Below, piece after piece: positions 46,661-54,725 of a stretch of DNA of 64,000 nt; the first letter of the stretch is position 1, and each line of letters begins with the position of its first letter. The notes beneath the pieces are model-generated. The model did not search any database, was not told where the DNA came from, and saw only the letters and a program-made list of their open reading frames with translations. The stretch comes from Duganella fentianensis. Lineage in GTDB: Bacteria > Pseudomonadota > Gammaproteobacteria > Burkholderiales > Burkholderiaceae_D. Made by a program: the position numbers and the translations under genes. The stretch spans positions 868,001 through 932,000 of the forward strand of contig NZ_WWCL01000002.1 of the NCBI RefSeq assembly GCF_009857835.1, written 5' to 3'.

Positions 46661-46703
46661 TTGCCAGCCAAGAACTGGCAAGCTGTGCGATTTGGTAGAC
46701 AAT
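46661..46703 (+). promoter_or_regulatory. mltG promoter region with inverted repeat
   Basis: TTGCCAG-ccaagaa-CTGGCAA (46661-46681), followed by TAGACA/GACAAT near 46696-46703. The right arm of the repeat falls at the -35 position, so it could be an operator. Regulator unknown. Confidence 0.35.
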
Positions 46704-46725
46704 AGACCCCCTATCCGTTCCGACC

Positions 46726-47715
46726 ATGGCATTTGTTAAGAAAATATTCATATTGCTCTTTCTGGGCACGCTGGCCGGTGCAGGCTATTTTATGTACTGG
46801 TCGCAGCATCCCATCGTCGGCGATGAAATCGAACCGATAGAGTTTTCCATTGCGCCCGGTAGCGGCGCTCATGCTGCAGGGCAGCAAATCGCTGAAGCGG
46901 GCGCACCCGTCCAGCCCTTGCTGTTCAATCTGCTGGCCCGCATCACCAACAAGAGCGGCAAGCTGAAGGCAGGCACCTATGAACTGAAACCGGGCACCAC
47001 GCCGCTGGGCCTGCTCGATCAGCTGGTACGCGGCGAATTTGCGCAGGAACAGCTGACCATCATCGAAGGCTGGACCTTCCGCCAGATGCGGGCGGCCGTG
47101 GCGGCCCATCAGGGCCTCAAGCATGATTCCATCACACTCACGGACAAGGAGCTGCTGAGCGCCATCGGTTCCGAATTCAATCAGGCGGAAGGGCTGTTCT
47201 TCCCCGACACCTATCTGTTCGCCAAAGGTTCGAGCGACCTGCATATCTACCGTCAGGCCCACGCCATGCTGCTGACCCGTCTGAACGATGCATGGGCACG
47301 GCGTGATCCGGCGCTGCCCTATAAAACGCCATACGATGCGCTGATCATGGCGTCCATCGTGGAGAAGGAGACGGGACAGAAATCCGAGCGCGGCATGATC
47401 GCCGGCGTATTCGTCAACCGCCTGAAAATCGGCATGATGCTGCAGACCGACCCCACCGTGATCTACGGCATGGGCGCGCGCTACGATGGCAAGATCCATA
47501 AATCCGATCTGGAAGCGGACACCCCGTACAATACCTATACGCGCAACGGCTTACCCCCCACGCCTATCGCCTTGCCCGGCCTGCAATCGTTGGCCGCAGC
47601 GCTGGCGCCGGCCAAAACGGGCGCCCTGTATTTCGTTTCCAAGGGCAACGGCACCAGCCAGTTCTCCGATAATTTGACGGACCATAACCGGGCCGTCAAC
47701 AAGTACCAAAGATAA
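46726..47715 (+). CDS. mltG: Endolytic murein transglycosylase
   Basis: Inner-membrane lytic transglycosylase that cuts nascent glycan strands and sets their length, 329 residues. One N-terminal membrane helix (about 7-25, IFILLFLGTLAGAGYFMYW), a LysM-like subdomain and the YceG catalytic domain. The catalytic Glu213 lies in MASIVEKETG. The end has PTPIALPGLQSLAAAL and FVSKGNGTSQFS. It starts the mltG-tmk-holB-pilZ run, common in this class, three bases before tmk. Confidence 0.95.
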   Translation: MAFVKKIFILLFLGTLAGAGYFMYWSQHPIVGDEIEPIEFSIAPGSGAHAAGQQIAEAGAPVQPLLFNLLARITNKSGKLKAGTYELKPGTTPLGLLDQLVRGEFAQEQLTIIEGWTFRQMRAAVAAHQGLKHDSITLTDKELLSAIGSEFNQAEGLFFPDTYLFAKGSSDLHIYRQAHAMLLTRLNDAWARRDPALPYKTPYDALIMASIVEKETGQKSERGMIAGVFVNRLKIGMMLQTDPTVIYGMGARYDGKIHKSDLEADTPYNTYTRNGLPPTPIALPGLQSLAAALAPAKTGALYFVSKGNGTSQFSDNLTDHNRAVNKYQR

Positions 47716-47718
47716 GCA

Positions 47719-48342
47719 ATGACTCAACAACGCGGTAAATTCATCACTTTCGAAGGCATAGATGGTGCCGGCAAGTCCACCCATATCGCTTTTGTCAGCG
47801 CCCACATCCAGCGGGCCGGCATAGCGCTGGTCAGCTCGCGCGAGCCGGGCGGCACGCCGCTGGGCGAAAAGCTGCGTGATCTGGTCCTGCATGAAAAAAT
47901 GCATCTGGAAACGGAAGCCCTGCTGATGTTTGCCAGCCGCCGCGAACATATCGCGCAAGTCATCGCACCGGCGTTGGCGAGTGGTAGCTGGGCCCTGTCC
48001 GACCGCTTCACCGATGCCAGTTTTGCCTATCAGGGCGGCGGCCGTGGCCTGCCGCTGGCCAAGCTCGATGCACTGGAACAGTGGGTGCATCCCGATCTGC
48101 AGCCGGACCTGACTTTCCTGTTCGATGTGCCACTTGATGTAGCGCGCGCGCGGCTCGATGCCACCCGCGAGCTGGACAAGTTCGAGCAGGAGCAGGCCGA
48201 TTTCTTTGCCGCCACCCGCAACGAGTATCTGCGCCGTGCCGCCCAGTTCCCCCAGCGTTTCCGTATCATCGATTCGACCCGCAGCATCGCCGACATACAG
48301 GCCGAGCTGGCCACCATCCTTGACGCCTTGCTGGCCGCCTGA
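47719..48342 (+). CDS. tmk: Thymidylate kinase
   Basis: Phosphorylates dTMP to dTDP. It has 207 residues. P-loop GIDGAGKST at 13-21, the DR(x)-motif [17 protein letters not shown] near 94-110 with the Gln/Gly base-contact residues, and LID residues in the C-terminal half. Located between mltG and holB with three-base gaps, so it is co-transcribed. Confidence 0.96.
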   Translation: MTQQRGKFITFEGIDGAGKSTHIAFVSAHIQRAGIALVSSREPGGTPLGEKLRDLVLHEKMHLETEALLMFASRREHIAQVIAPALASGSWALSDRFTDASFAYQGGGRGLPLAKLDALEQWVHPDLQPDLTFLFDVPLDVARARLDATRELDKFEQEQADFFAATRNEYLRRAAQFPQRFRIIDSTRSIADIQAELATILDALLAA

Positions 48343-48345
48343 GCG

Positions 48346-49380
48346 ATGAGCGCCAATATCTACCCATGGCAGCAAGCGGCGTGGCAGCAGCTGCAAACCC
48401 TGCGCAGCCGCATGCCGCATGCGATCCTGTTCCATGGCGCGGCCGGTACCGGCAAGTCCCACTTCATCGAAGCTTTTGCCCAGAGCCTGCTGTGCGAAGC
48501 CGTGTTGCCGGACGGCCATGCCTGCGGCCAGTGTGCTTCCTGCGGCTGGTTCCTGCAGGCCAACCATCCGGACTACCGCCGCGTGCGGCCGGAAGCGCTG
48601 GAAGATGATCTGCCGGCCGAGGGTGAGGAAGGCGAGGGCGAAACTAAAAAGACGGCCAAGTCCAGCAAGACCCCTTCGCGCGAAATCAAGATCGAGCAGA
48701 TCCGCAATCTGGCCGATTTCATGAATATTTCCACCCACCGCCAGGGCTTGCGCGTGGTGGTGCTGTATCCGGCCGAAGCGCTGAATCTGCCGGCGTCGAA
48801 TGCCTTGCTGAAGACGCTGGAAGAGCCGCCACCGGGCACAGTGTTCCTGCTGGCCTCGAATAGTCTGGACCGGCTGCTGCCTACCATCCTGTCGCGCTGC
48901 CGCAAGTTTGCCCTGCCCATGCCTACGCATGCGCAAGCACTGGCCTGGCTCAGGGAGCAGGGTGTGCCGGACGCCGATAGCTGGCTGCGCGAGCAGGGCG
49001 GTGCGCCGCTGACGGCGCTGGCCCAGTCGGAAGGCGGCAACCGCGAAGAACTCGAACTATTGCTGCAGATGCTGGCCCGCCCGGCGGTGGAAAACGCGCT
49101 GCGGGTGGCCGACAAATTGCAGAAATTGCCGTTGAGTACGCAAGTTTCCTGCTTGCAGCGCTGGCTTTATGACGTGTTTTCCTACAAACTGGCAGGAAAC
49201 ATCCGTTACTATCCACGCTACCAGAAGGAACTGGCGCAGCTGGCCGACAAGATCCATGTCAGCCGTCTGCTGGCGCTGATCAAGCGGGCCAATGAACGCC
49301 GGGCCGTGGCGGACCATCCGCTGTCGCCTAAGCTGTTCCTTGAGGATATGTTGCTCGATTATGCGGCTAGCTGTGCCTGA
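48346..49380 (+). CDS. holB: DNA polymerase III subunit delta-prime
   Basis: Clamp-loader stator subunit, 344 residues. P-loop-like GAAGTGKS at 31-38, zinc-binding cysteines in DGHACGQCASCGWF (about 59-72), and the AAA+ body with LLKTLEEPPPGT and SRC in ILSRCRKF. A Lys/Glu-rich insert (EGEEGEGETKKTAKSSKTP, about 90-108) occurs after the zinc motif, as in other Betaproteobacteria. Confidence 0.94.
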   Translation: MSANIYPWQQAAWQQLQTLRSRMPHAILFHGAAGTGKSHFIEAFAQSLLCEAVLPDGHACGQCASCGWFLQANHPDYRRVRPEALEDDLPAEGEEGEGETKKTAKSSKTPSREIKIEQIRNLADFMNISTHRQGLRVVVLYPAEALNLPASNALLKTLEEPPPGTVFLLASNSLDRLLPTILSRCRKFALPMPTHAQALAWLREQGVPDADSWLREQGGAPLTALAQSEGGNREELELLLQMLARPAVENALRVADKLQKLPLSTQVSCLQRWLYDVFSYKLAGNIRYYPRYQKELAQLADKIHVSRLLALIKRANERRAVADHPLSPKLFLEDMLLDYAASCA

Positions 49381-49390
49381 GGAAAATACC

Positions 49391-49771
49391 ATGTCCACCG
49401 TCAACCCCATCACCCAGACTGCGACGCCTCAGGCGCGGCCTACGGTGCTGTCGCTGGCGATCAAGGAAAAAGCCGCCCTGTACGCGGCCTATATGCCGTT
49501 CCTCAAGCATGGCGGCATGTTCGTGCCGACCCAGAAGCCCTACAAGATCGGCGACGAGATCTATCTGATTCTGTCGCTGATGGATGATCCGAATAAATAC
49601 CCTATTGCCGGCAAGGTCGCGTGGATTACGCCAGCCGGTGCCAATAACAACCGCGCGCAAGGCATAGGCGTGCATTTTCCCGATGACGAGAGCGGCCAGC
49701 GGGCGCGCCAGCGCATCGAAGAGTTTCTCGGCGCGGCCATGCGTTCGGCCCGTGCTACCCACACCATCTGA
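49391..49771 (+). CDS. pilZ: PilZ domain protein (type IV pilus biogenesis)
   Basis: 126 residues; a single PilZ-type beta barrel (about 20-110) with GGMFVPTQKPYKIGDEIYLIL and IPVAWITP-like core (GKVAWITPAG). It lacks the RxxxR c-di-GMP motif at the N terminus, as expected for the canonical PilZ of type IV pili, which acts with PilB and FimX-like proteins. ATG 49391 is 10 bases after holB. Confidence 0.88.
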   Translation: MSTVNPITQTATPQARPTVLSLAIKEKAALYAAYMPFLKHGGMFVPTQKPYKIGDEIYLILSLMDDPNKYPIAGKVAWITPAGANNNRAQGIGVHFPDDESGQRARQRIEEFLGAAMRSARATHTI

Positions 49772-49777
49772 GTTTCC

Positions 49778-50299
49778 ATGACTACCGAATTTCGTCACCG
49801 CATAGCCACGCTAGAAGATTTACCCACCATCGTTGCGATTTACAACAGCACCGTCGCTTCGCGCGAAGTGACTGCCGATACCGAGCCCGTGTCGGTCGAA
49901 TCACGCCTGCCATGGTTCCATGAGCACACGCCGGAGCGCCGCCCGCTGTGGATCATCGAACGGGCAGACGATAGCGCTGCCCAGCCCGAGATACTGGGCT
50001 GGATGTCGTATTCGAATTTCTACGGCCGTCCGGCCTATTCGGGTACCTCGGAAATCTCCATCTATATTGCCGAGGCATGGCGCGGCAAGGGCGTAGGCGG
50101 CTATTGCATCGCTCAGGCCATTGCCCATGCGCCGGCCATCAAGGTGCACACGCTGCTGGGCTTCATCTTCGGCCACAACCAGCCCAGCCTGGGGCTGTTC
50201 AACAAGTTTGGCTTTGCCACCTGGGCCAACCTGCCGCGCGTGGCCAATCTGGACGGCGTAGAGCGCGACCTGATCATTCTGGGCAAGCGCGTGGCCTGA
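49778..50299 (+). CDS. GNAT N-acetyltransferase (phosphinothricin acetyltransferase-like)
   Basis: 173 residues. The N-terminal TLEDLPTIVAIYNSTVASREVTADTEPV is typical of the PAT/YncA subgroup; the CoA-binding stretch AEAWRGKGVGGYCIAQAI is near 103-120. Natural substrates of such enzymes include methionine derivatives and toxic amino acid analogues. It is six bases after pilZ and probably the end of the mltG operon. Confidence 0.88.
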   Translation: MTTEFRHRIATLEDLPTIVAIYNSTVASREVTADTEPVSVESRLPWFHEHTPERRPLWIIERADDSAAQPEILGWMSYSNFYGRPAYSGTSEISIYIAEAWRGKGVGGYCIAQAIAHAPAIKVHTLLGFIFGHNQPSLGLFNKFGFATWANLPRVANLDGVERDLIILGKRVA

Positions 50300-50331
50300 G
50301 ACCCCGGCAGCAGTGCAGTGGCAGCTTGGGT

Positions 50332-50337
50332 TACAAT
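50332..50337 (+). promoter_or_regulatory. Candidate -10 of a leaderless tatD transcript
   Basis: TACAAT ends seven bases before the tatD ATG, so the predicted first transcribed base is at or next to the start codon. There is no Shine-Dalgarno and the -35 is weak. Confidence 0.4.
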
Positions 50338-50343
50338 CGCGGC

Positions 50344-51123
50344 ATGTTTATCGATTCCCACTGCCATATCAATTTTCCCGAGCTGGCTGCTCGCATGCCC
50401 GAAGTGCTGGCCCAGATGGCCCACAACAAAGTCACCCATGCCCTGTGCGTGTCGGTAGACTTGCCGGACTTTCCGCAAGTGCTGGCGCTGGCCCACCAGT
50501 ATCCGCACATCTACGCCTCGGTCGGCGTTCATCCTGATTACGAGGATACGCCCGAGCCCAGCGTGGAACAGCTGGTCGAACTGGCCAACGATCCCAAGAT
50601 TATTGCCATTGGCGAAACGGGGCTGGATTACTTCCGCCTGCAGGGCGATCTGGAATGGCAGCGCGAGCGTTTCCGTACCCATATCCGCGCTTCGCGCCAG
50701 TGCCGCAAGCCGCTGATCATCCATACCCGTAGCGCCAGTGAAGATACCCTGCGCATTATGCGCGAAGAGGGCGCCGGTACTGATGCCGGCGGTGTGGCCG
50801 GCGTGATGCACTGCTTTACCGAGTCGCTGGAAGTGGCACGGGCTGCCATCGAGATGGGCTTCTATATTTCCTTCTCCGGTATCGTGACGTTCAAAAGTGC
50901 CAAAGAACTGCAGGCGGTGGCGCTGGAACTGCCGCTCGAGCGCATCCTGATCGAGACGGACGCGCCATATCTGGCCCCCGTGCCGTATCGCGGCAAGATG
51001 AACGAGCCCGGTTTTGTCGCCCACGTGGGCGAATACATCGCCAAGCTCAAAGGCGTGCCGGTGGAACAGGTGGCGCAGCAGACCACGGCCAACTTCTTCC
51101 AGCTATTTCAGCTGCAACCCTGA
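50344..51123 (+). CDS. tatD: TatD family metal-dependent DNase
   Basis: Metal-dependent hydrolase with a TIM barrel, 259 residues. Metal ligands are His6 and His8 (DSHCH), Glu in IGETGLDY near 92, and His in IIHTR near 129, with the final Asp in IETDAPYL. ATG 50344 gives MFIDSHCHIN; the long upstream extension has no homology. tatD commonly follows holB-pilZ. Members act as 3'-5' nucleases in DNA repair or RNA turnover. Confidence 0.93.
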   Translation: MFIDSHCHINFPELAARMPEVLAQMAHNKVTHALCVSVDLPDFPQVLALAHQYPHIYASVGVHPDYEDTPEPSVEQLVELANDPKIIAIGETGLDYFRLQGDLEWQRERFRTHIRASRQCRKPLIIHTRSASEDTLRIMREEGAGTDAGGVAGVMHCFTESLEVARAAIEMGFYISFSGIVTFKSAKELQAVALELPLERILIETDAPYLAPVPYRGKMNEPGFVAHVGEYIAKLKGVPVEQVAQQTTANFFQLFQLQP

Positions 51124-51139
51124 CTGACGGAACCCCGCC

Positions 51140-51826
51140 ATGGCTAGTCCTATCCGCCGCAAGCATCTCGCCGCTCTGGCAGCATTGGCGCTATGTGCAG
51201 CAGCCAGCTTGGCACCGGCCGCGACGCTGGCGCAGACGGACGACGAGGTCGATCTGCTGCGTGCAGCGCAACTCGACAATGTTTCCGGCGTGAGCGCGGC
51301 ACTGGCCCGTGGCGCCAACCCGAACGCGCGCGATAGTTCCGGCGAAACGGCACTGATCGTGGCCATGCGTAACGAGGCCTACCGTGTCGCCAGTGTGCTC
51401 ATGAAGCATCCGCGCATCGATCTGGAAGCGCAGGCGCCGAATGGCAACACGGCCCTGATGATGGCCGCTTTCCGGGGCAGCAAGCCCGCCGTGCTGGACA
51501 TGCTGGCCCATGGCGCCCGTGTCGAGCAGCCGGGCTGGACGGCGCTGCATTATGCCGTGGCAGCCGGCAGTACCGAAGTGGCCGCGCTGTTGCTGGAGCG
51601 TCATGCCCACGTCGATGCGGAAGCGCCGTCGGGCATGACGCCGCTGATGCTGGCCGCGCGCGAAGGGCAGGAGCAGGCCGTGCTGTTCCTGCTCGAACAT
51701 GGCGCCGATGCCAGCCGCAAAGATGGCGGTTTCCATCTGACGGCGGCGGAATTTGCCATCAAGGCCGAGAAGCCCTGGATCGCCAAAGCCATCAATGATT
51801 ATCTGGCGCGTGCAGGGCGACGCTGA
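51140..51826 (+). CDS. Exported ankyrin-repeat protein
   Basis: 228 residues: signal peptide (RRKHLAALAALALCAAASLAPAATLA, cleavage near 31) followed by four or five ankyrin repeats, for example NTALMMAAFRGSKPAVLDMLAHGA and TPLMLAAREGQEQAVLFLLEHGA. A periplasmic protein-binding role is likely; the partner is unknown. In Betaproteobacteria an ankyrin gene often follows tatD, 16 bases apart here. Confidence 0.9.
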   Translation: MASPIRRKHLAALAALALCAAASLAPAATLAQTDDEVDLLRAAQLDNVSGVSAALARGANPNARDSSGETALIVAMRNEAYRVASVLMKHPRIDLEAQAPNGNTALMMAAFRGSKPAVLDMLAHGARVEQPGWTALHYAVAAGSTEVAALLLERHAHVDAEAPSGMTPLMLAAREGQEQAVLFLLEHGADASRKDGGFHLTAAEFAIKAEKPWIAKAINDYLARAGRR

Positions 51827-51903
51827 AATCGCGGCGCAGGCATAGCCCGAATTAGCGGGCAAAGTCCTGCCATTTTCGGGCATTGCTACCGAGCATCGTT
51901 AAG

Positions 51904-51940
51904 CATAATGGTTACACGTCCAGCAACCAGAGACTGGACG
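51904..51940 (+). promoter_or_regulatory. Promoter and leader hairpin of the PRMT-like gene
   Basis: CATAAT (51904-51909) could be a -10. It is followed by the inverted repeat CGTCCAG-N10-CTGGACG at 51917-51940, which ends 18 bases before the start codon; it could be an operator or a hairpin at the very 5' end of the mRNA. Confidence 0.4.
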
Positions 51941-51958
51941 CGACATTTGAGGATAACC

Positions 51959-52882
51959 ATGCTGAACGAACGCGAGATTGAAAGCTGCTATCTGGGGCAA
52001 TTCATTCCAGTCCACTACCATCACAACATGCTGATGGACCAGAACCGTATGTATAGTTTCAAGGCGGCCATCGACTATGCCGTCAAACCGGGCGCGAAAG
52101 TGCTGGAACTGGGCGGCGGAACGGGTGTGCTGTCCTGGTTTGCAGCCGACAAGGCGGACAAGGTGTATTGCGTCGAGTTCAATCCCGATATGGTGCAGGA
52201 AGCGCGCCGCATGCTGGCCCTCAATCCCAAGGGCGAAAAAGTCGAAGTGATCCATGCCGATGCCTTCGAATACCTGCCACCCGAGCCGGTCGATGTGGTG
52301 ATCTGCGAAATGATCCATGTGGGCATGCTGCGCGAAAAGCAGGTGGAAGTAATCGAATCGTTCAAGCGCCGCTATACCGAGCGCTTCGGCGGGCCGCTGC
52401 CCATCTTTCTGCCGGAAGCCGTGATCATGGCGGTCCAGCCCCTGCAGCAGGAATACGACTTCGAGGGTTTCTACGCACCCATCGTGCAGTTCCAGGAAAC
52501 CGGCGTCAGCTATTCCGGCACTACCGAACTGGCCCAGCCCGGCGTGTACAGCATCATCGATTTCACCCAGCCCAACGATCTCAGCTACGCGTGGCAGGGT
52601 AAATTCGTCATCGAGCGCGATGGCGTGATCAATGCGCTGCGTTTCGTCACCAAGAACATCCTTGCCGTGGTGCCGGAACGCAACAGCACTATCGACTGGC
52701 TCAACCACTACATGGTGCTGCCGCTGGAAACTCCGGTCACGGCGCGCGAAGGCGATGTGCTGCAGGTGAGCTTCCAGTACCGCGCCGGCGGCAGCATACC
52801 TTCGCTGCAGGCCAGCCTGCAAGCCAGTCTGCTGTATCAGGCCGCGCTGCAACCGGCCAGTTACAGCGCCGTTTATGCCTGA
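51959..52882 (+). CDS. PRMT-like class I methyltransferase
   Basis: 307 residues. The order of motifs matches protein arginine methyltransferases: HHNMLMDQNRMYSF (21-34, like the HxxML-D-R-Y block), motif I VLELGGGTGVLSWFAA (48-63), the ribose-binding Glu73 in YCVEFNP, and a double-Glu loop with Glu117 and Glu126 nine residues apart as in PRMT1. A TIDW (244-247) may stand for the THW loop. The second half is beta-rich. Substrate unknown; other O/N-methyl acceptors are possible. GAGGA lies five bases before ATG 51959. The C terminus repeats LQAS. Confidence 0.75.
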   Translation: MLNEREIESCYLGQFIPVHYHHNMLMDQNRMYSFKAAIDYAVKPGAKVLELGGGTGVLSWFAADKADKVYCVEFNPDMVQEARRMLALNPKGEKVEVIHADAFEYLPPEPVDVVICEMIHVGMLREKQVEVIESFKRRYTERFGGPLPIFLPEAVIMAVQPLQQEYDFEGFYAPIVQFQETGVSYSGTTELAQPGVYSIIDFTQPNDLSYAWQGKFVIERDGVINALRFVTKNILAVVPERNSTIDWLNHYMVLPLETPVTAREGDVLQVSFQYRAGGSIPSLQASLQASLLYQAALQPASYSAVYA

Positions 52883-52940
52883 GCGGGCTTTGCGCTGAGC
52901 GATAGAGAGCGTATATTCCCTCTTTTACCGAAGGAATATC

Positions 52941-53189
52941 ATGTCAGAAATCGATCAGCGCTACCTCGTGCAGCAGAATAAAATTGCGGATGGCGAGACC
53001 AAGCCGCCTGTATTTGCCAAAGTCATGCGCAGCAAGGAAGGCGTGTTCGAAGGCGTTTCCTTCATCAAGTCCAAGGACAAGGCGTCCGTGCTGACCATAG
53101 AGCAGGCCAACGAAGCCATCGCCTGGGCCAACCGCAAAAAGCCCAACGCCCGCGAATACCAGACCAAGATCATCTGCGTCGGCCAGTAA
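52941..53189 (+). CDS. Small conserved-looking protein of unknown function
   Basis: 82 residues with no signal peptide, charged and Lys-rich, starting MSEIDQRYLVQQNK. It has a good ribosome site (AAGGAAT) and codon use like its neighbours. I do not recognise a family. The regular mix of strands and a helix (IEQANEAIAWANRK) suggests a folded cytosolic protein. It follows the PRMT-like gene after 58 bases and could be co-transcribed. Confidence 0.75.
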   Translation: MSEIDQRYLVQQNKIADGETKPPVFAKVMRSKEGVFEGVSFIKSKDKASVLTIEQANEAIAWANRKKPNAREYQTKIICVGQ

Positions 53190-53323
53190 GCCGTACACAC
53201 CATTCATCCCCCGTTTGACGCCGTTAGTCGGCGCTATCTGCAGTTGGTCGCATGCTAATTGCGGCGTGGTGGCCAGCTGCCTAAAGTGTCAGCATTGACA
53301 ATGTTTTTCCGTTCCGGGAGTGC

Positions 53324-53524
53324 ATGATGCTGGGTTTTCTGCTTTGGCTGGTCCTGCTGTTTCTGTGTTGGCCGCTGGCTTTGCTGGCACTGGTCGCCTA
53401 TCCGTTGTGCTGGCTGATCCTGCTGCCCTTCCGCCTGATAGGCATAGGCGTGGAAGGGGTGTTCGAGCTGCTGCGCGCCATCGTGCTGCTACCGGCCCGG
53501 GTGCTGCGCGGCTCGGCCCGTTAG
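53324..53524 (+). CDS. Small hydrophobic membrane protein
   Basis: 66 residues, almost wholly hydrophobic: one long segment (about 3-38, FLLWLVLLFLCWPLALLALVAYPLCW in two helices) followed by an amphipathic helix ending in RVLRGSAR. GGGAG precedes ATG 53324; ATG 53327 is an alternative start. Its stop overlaps that of convergent pldA by four bases (53521-53524). Function unknown. No transport or enzyme motif. Confidence 0.65.
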   Translation: MMLGFLLWLVLLFLCWPLALLALVAYPLCWLILLPFRLIGIGVEGVFELLRAIVLLPARVLRGSAR

Positions 53525-54582
53525 AAATCTACCAGGAAGCCGGCGCCTAGCGACTTCTGCGAATAGTTGTAGTCGATCAGGCTCTGGCCATAGCCGCTGA
53601 AGGCTTGCAGATAGCCTTTCAGATTGGCGCGCACGGGGAAGGCCCAGCCCAGTTGCAGGCCACCGTGCTGTTTCTTGAAGTTGCGCCGCGCCAGCAGCGA
53701 CCATTCGTGGCCATCGGCGCGGTAACTGGCCTGCAGGTCGCCCTGACCGAGATAGTCGGCAATATCGAAATTGTCATTATTCGAGCGGGCATTATCGAGC
53801 CGCTTCCACAGGCGGAACGTCAGGCCGAAGCGCTCTTTCTCCGCCCCCACTTCCGCATACATCCGGTTCCAGCTACGCGATAGCGTGGAAGTCTGGCCAT
53901 TCGACTGGTGCACCACGCCCAGCGTGATGTAGCGCAGATCGAGCACGCCCAGCGGCAGATTGAATGGTGCCGTCAGCATCAGCTCGGGCTGGTAATTGGT
54001 TTCCCGGAACGGGCTGGAGGCAGCCCGGTTATAGGCCTGCCAGAAACTCTCCTGGGTGTAGCCGAACCACAGATCGACGGGCGTCTGCGCCGCCTGTTCG
54101 ATCAGTTTCATCTTGAAACTGAGCTGGTACATCAGCTCCACATGCTTGGCTTTGATGCCCGCCGGCGTAAAGTCTTCAAATGGTGCATCATTGGAGCTGC
54201 TGCTGTAATTGGCCAGCAGGATGTAGGTGTCGCGATGGGGGCGGAAATTGAACACGCCGCGCTTGCTGGCGCTATCGAGCTCCCACCATTGCGCCATGCG
54301 CGAAATGCTGGCGGCCGGCGGCATGACGGCCAGCTGGGCCAGCTTGGGTGGCAGTACCGGGGCAGCGGGCGGGGCGGGCGGCTGGGTCAGATCGGCCGGC
54401 AGGGCCGCCACTTCGCTGCCAACCGGCAGCACTGGCCCCTTGGTCAGGCCGTCGTAGCAGGCCAGACGGGCGTTTGCATCGCCCAGCAGTGCGCAGCGTT
54501 CCAGCCGCTGTTCCAGCTCGCTGCTGGCCAGCGTCTGACCGGAAGCGCAAATAAGTAGCAGGGGCAGTGCAGTGACTTTCAT
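53521..54582 (-). CDS. pldA: Outer membrane phospholipase A
   Basis: Calcium-dependent outer-membrane lipase that hydrolyses misplaced phospholipids in the outer leaflet, 353 residues. Signal peptide (MKVTALPLLLICASGQTLA), then a Pro/Ala-rich linker (about 50-85, longer than in E. coli) and a 12-strand barrel. The active site HxS...N is His225, Ser227 (VVHQSNG) and Asn239 (SRSWNR). I prefer ATG 54582; the in-frame TTG at 54597 adds five residues. Divergent from the EF-G gene. Confidence 0.92.
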   Translation of the reverse strand: MKVTALPLLLICASGQTLASSELEQRLERCALLGDANARLACYDGLTKGPVLPVGSEVAALPADLTQPPAPPAAPVLPPKLAQLAVMPPAASISRMAQWWELDSASKRGVFNFRPHRDTYILLANYSSSSNDAPFEDFTPAGIKAKHVELMYQLSFKMKLIEQAAQTPVDLWFGYTQESFWQAYNRAASSPFRETNYQPELMLTAPFNLPLGVLDLRYITLGVVHQSNGQTSTLSRSWNRMYAEVGAEKERFGLTFRLWKRLDNARSNNDNFDIADYLGQGDLQASYRADGHEWSLLARRNFKKQHGGLQLGWAFPVRANLKGYLQAFSGYGQSLIDYNYSQKSLGAGFLVDF

Positions 54583-54725
54583 GAGTGATTTCCGCAAAAC
54601 GATGGCTTATTGTACAGAAATCGTTATGCCGCGCTAAGCGTGGCCAGCCAGGCAGCTCTTGAATTTGTCCGGAACTGCCGCACCTGTGCCTCCCTGATTT
54701 GAAATTGCTGAACAAGGAGCAGATG

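Noticed and set aside
50077..50343. N-terminal extension of tatD
   Set aside because: It overlaps the GNAT gene in another frame and has no TatD similarity.
54699..54725. TTG start of EF-G
   Set aside because: It lies before the ribosome site AAGGAG; ATG 54726 gives the standard N terminus.
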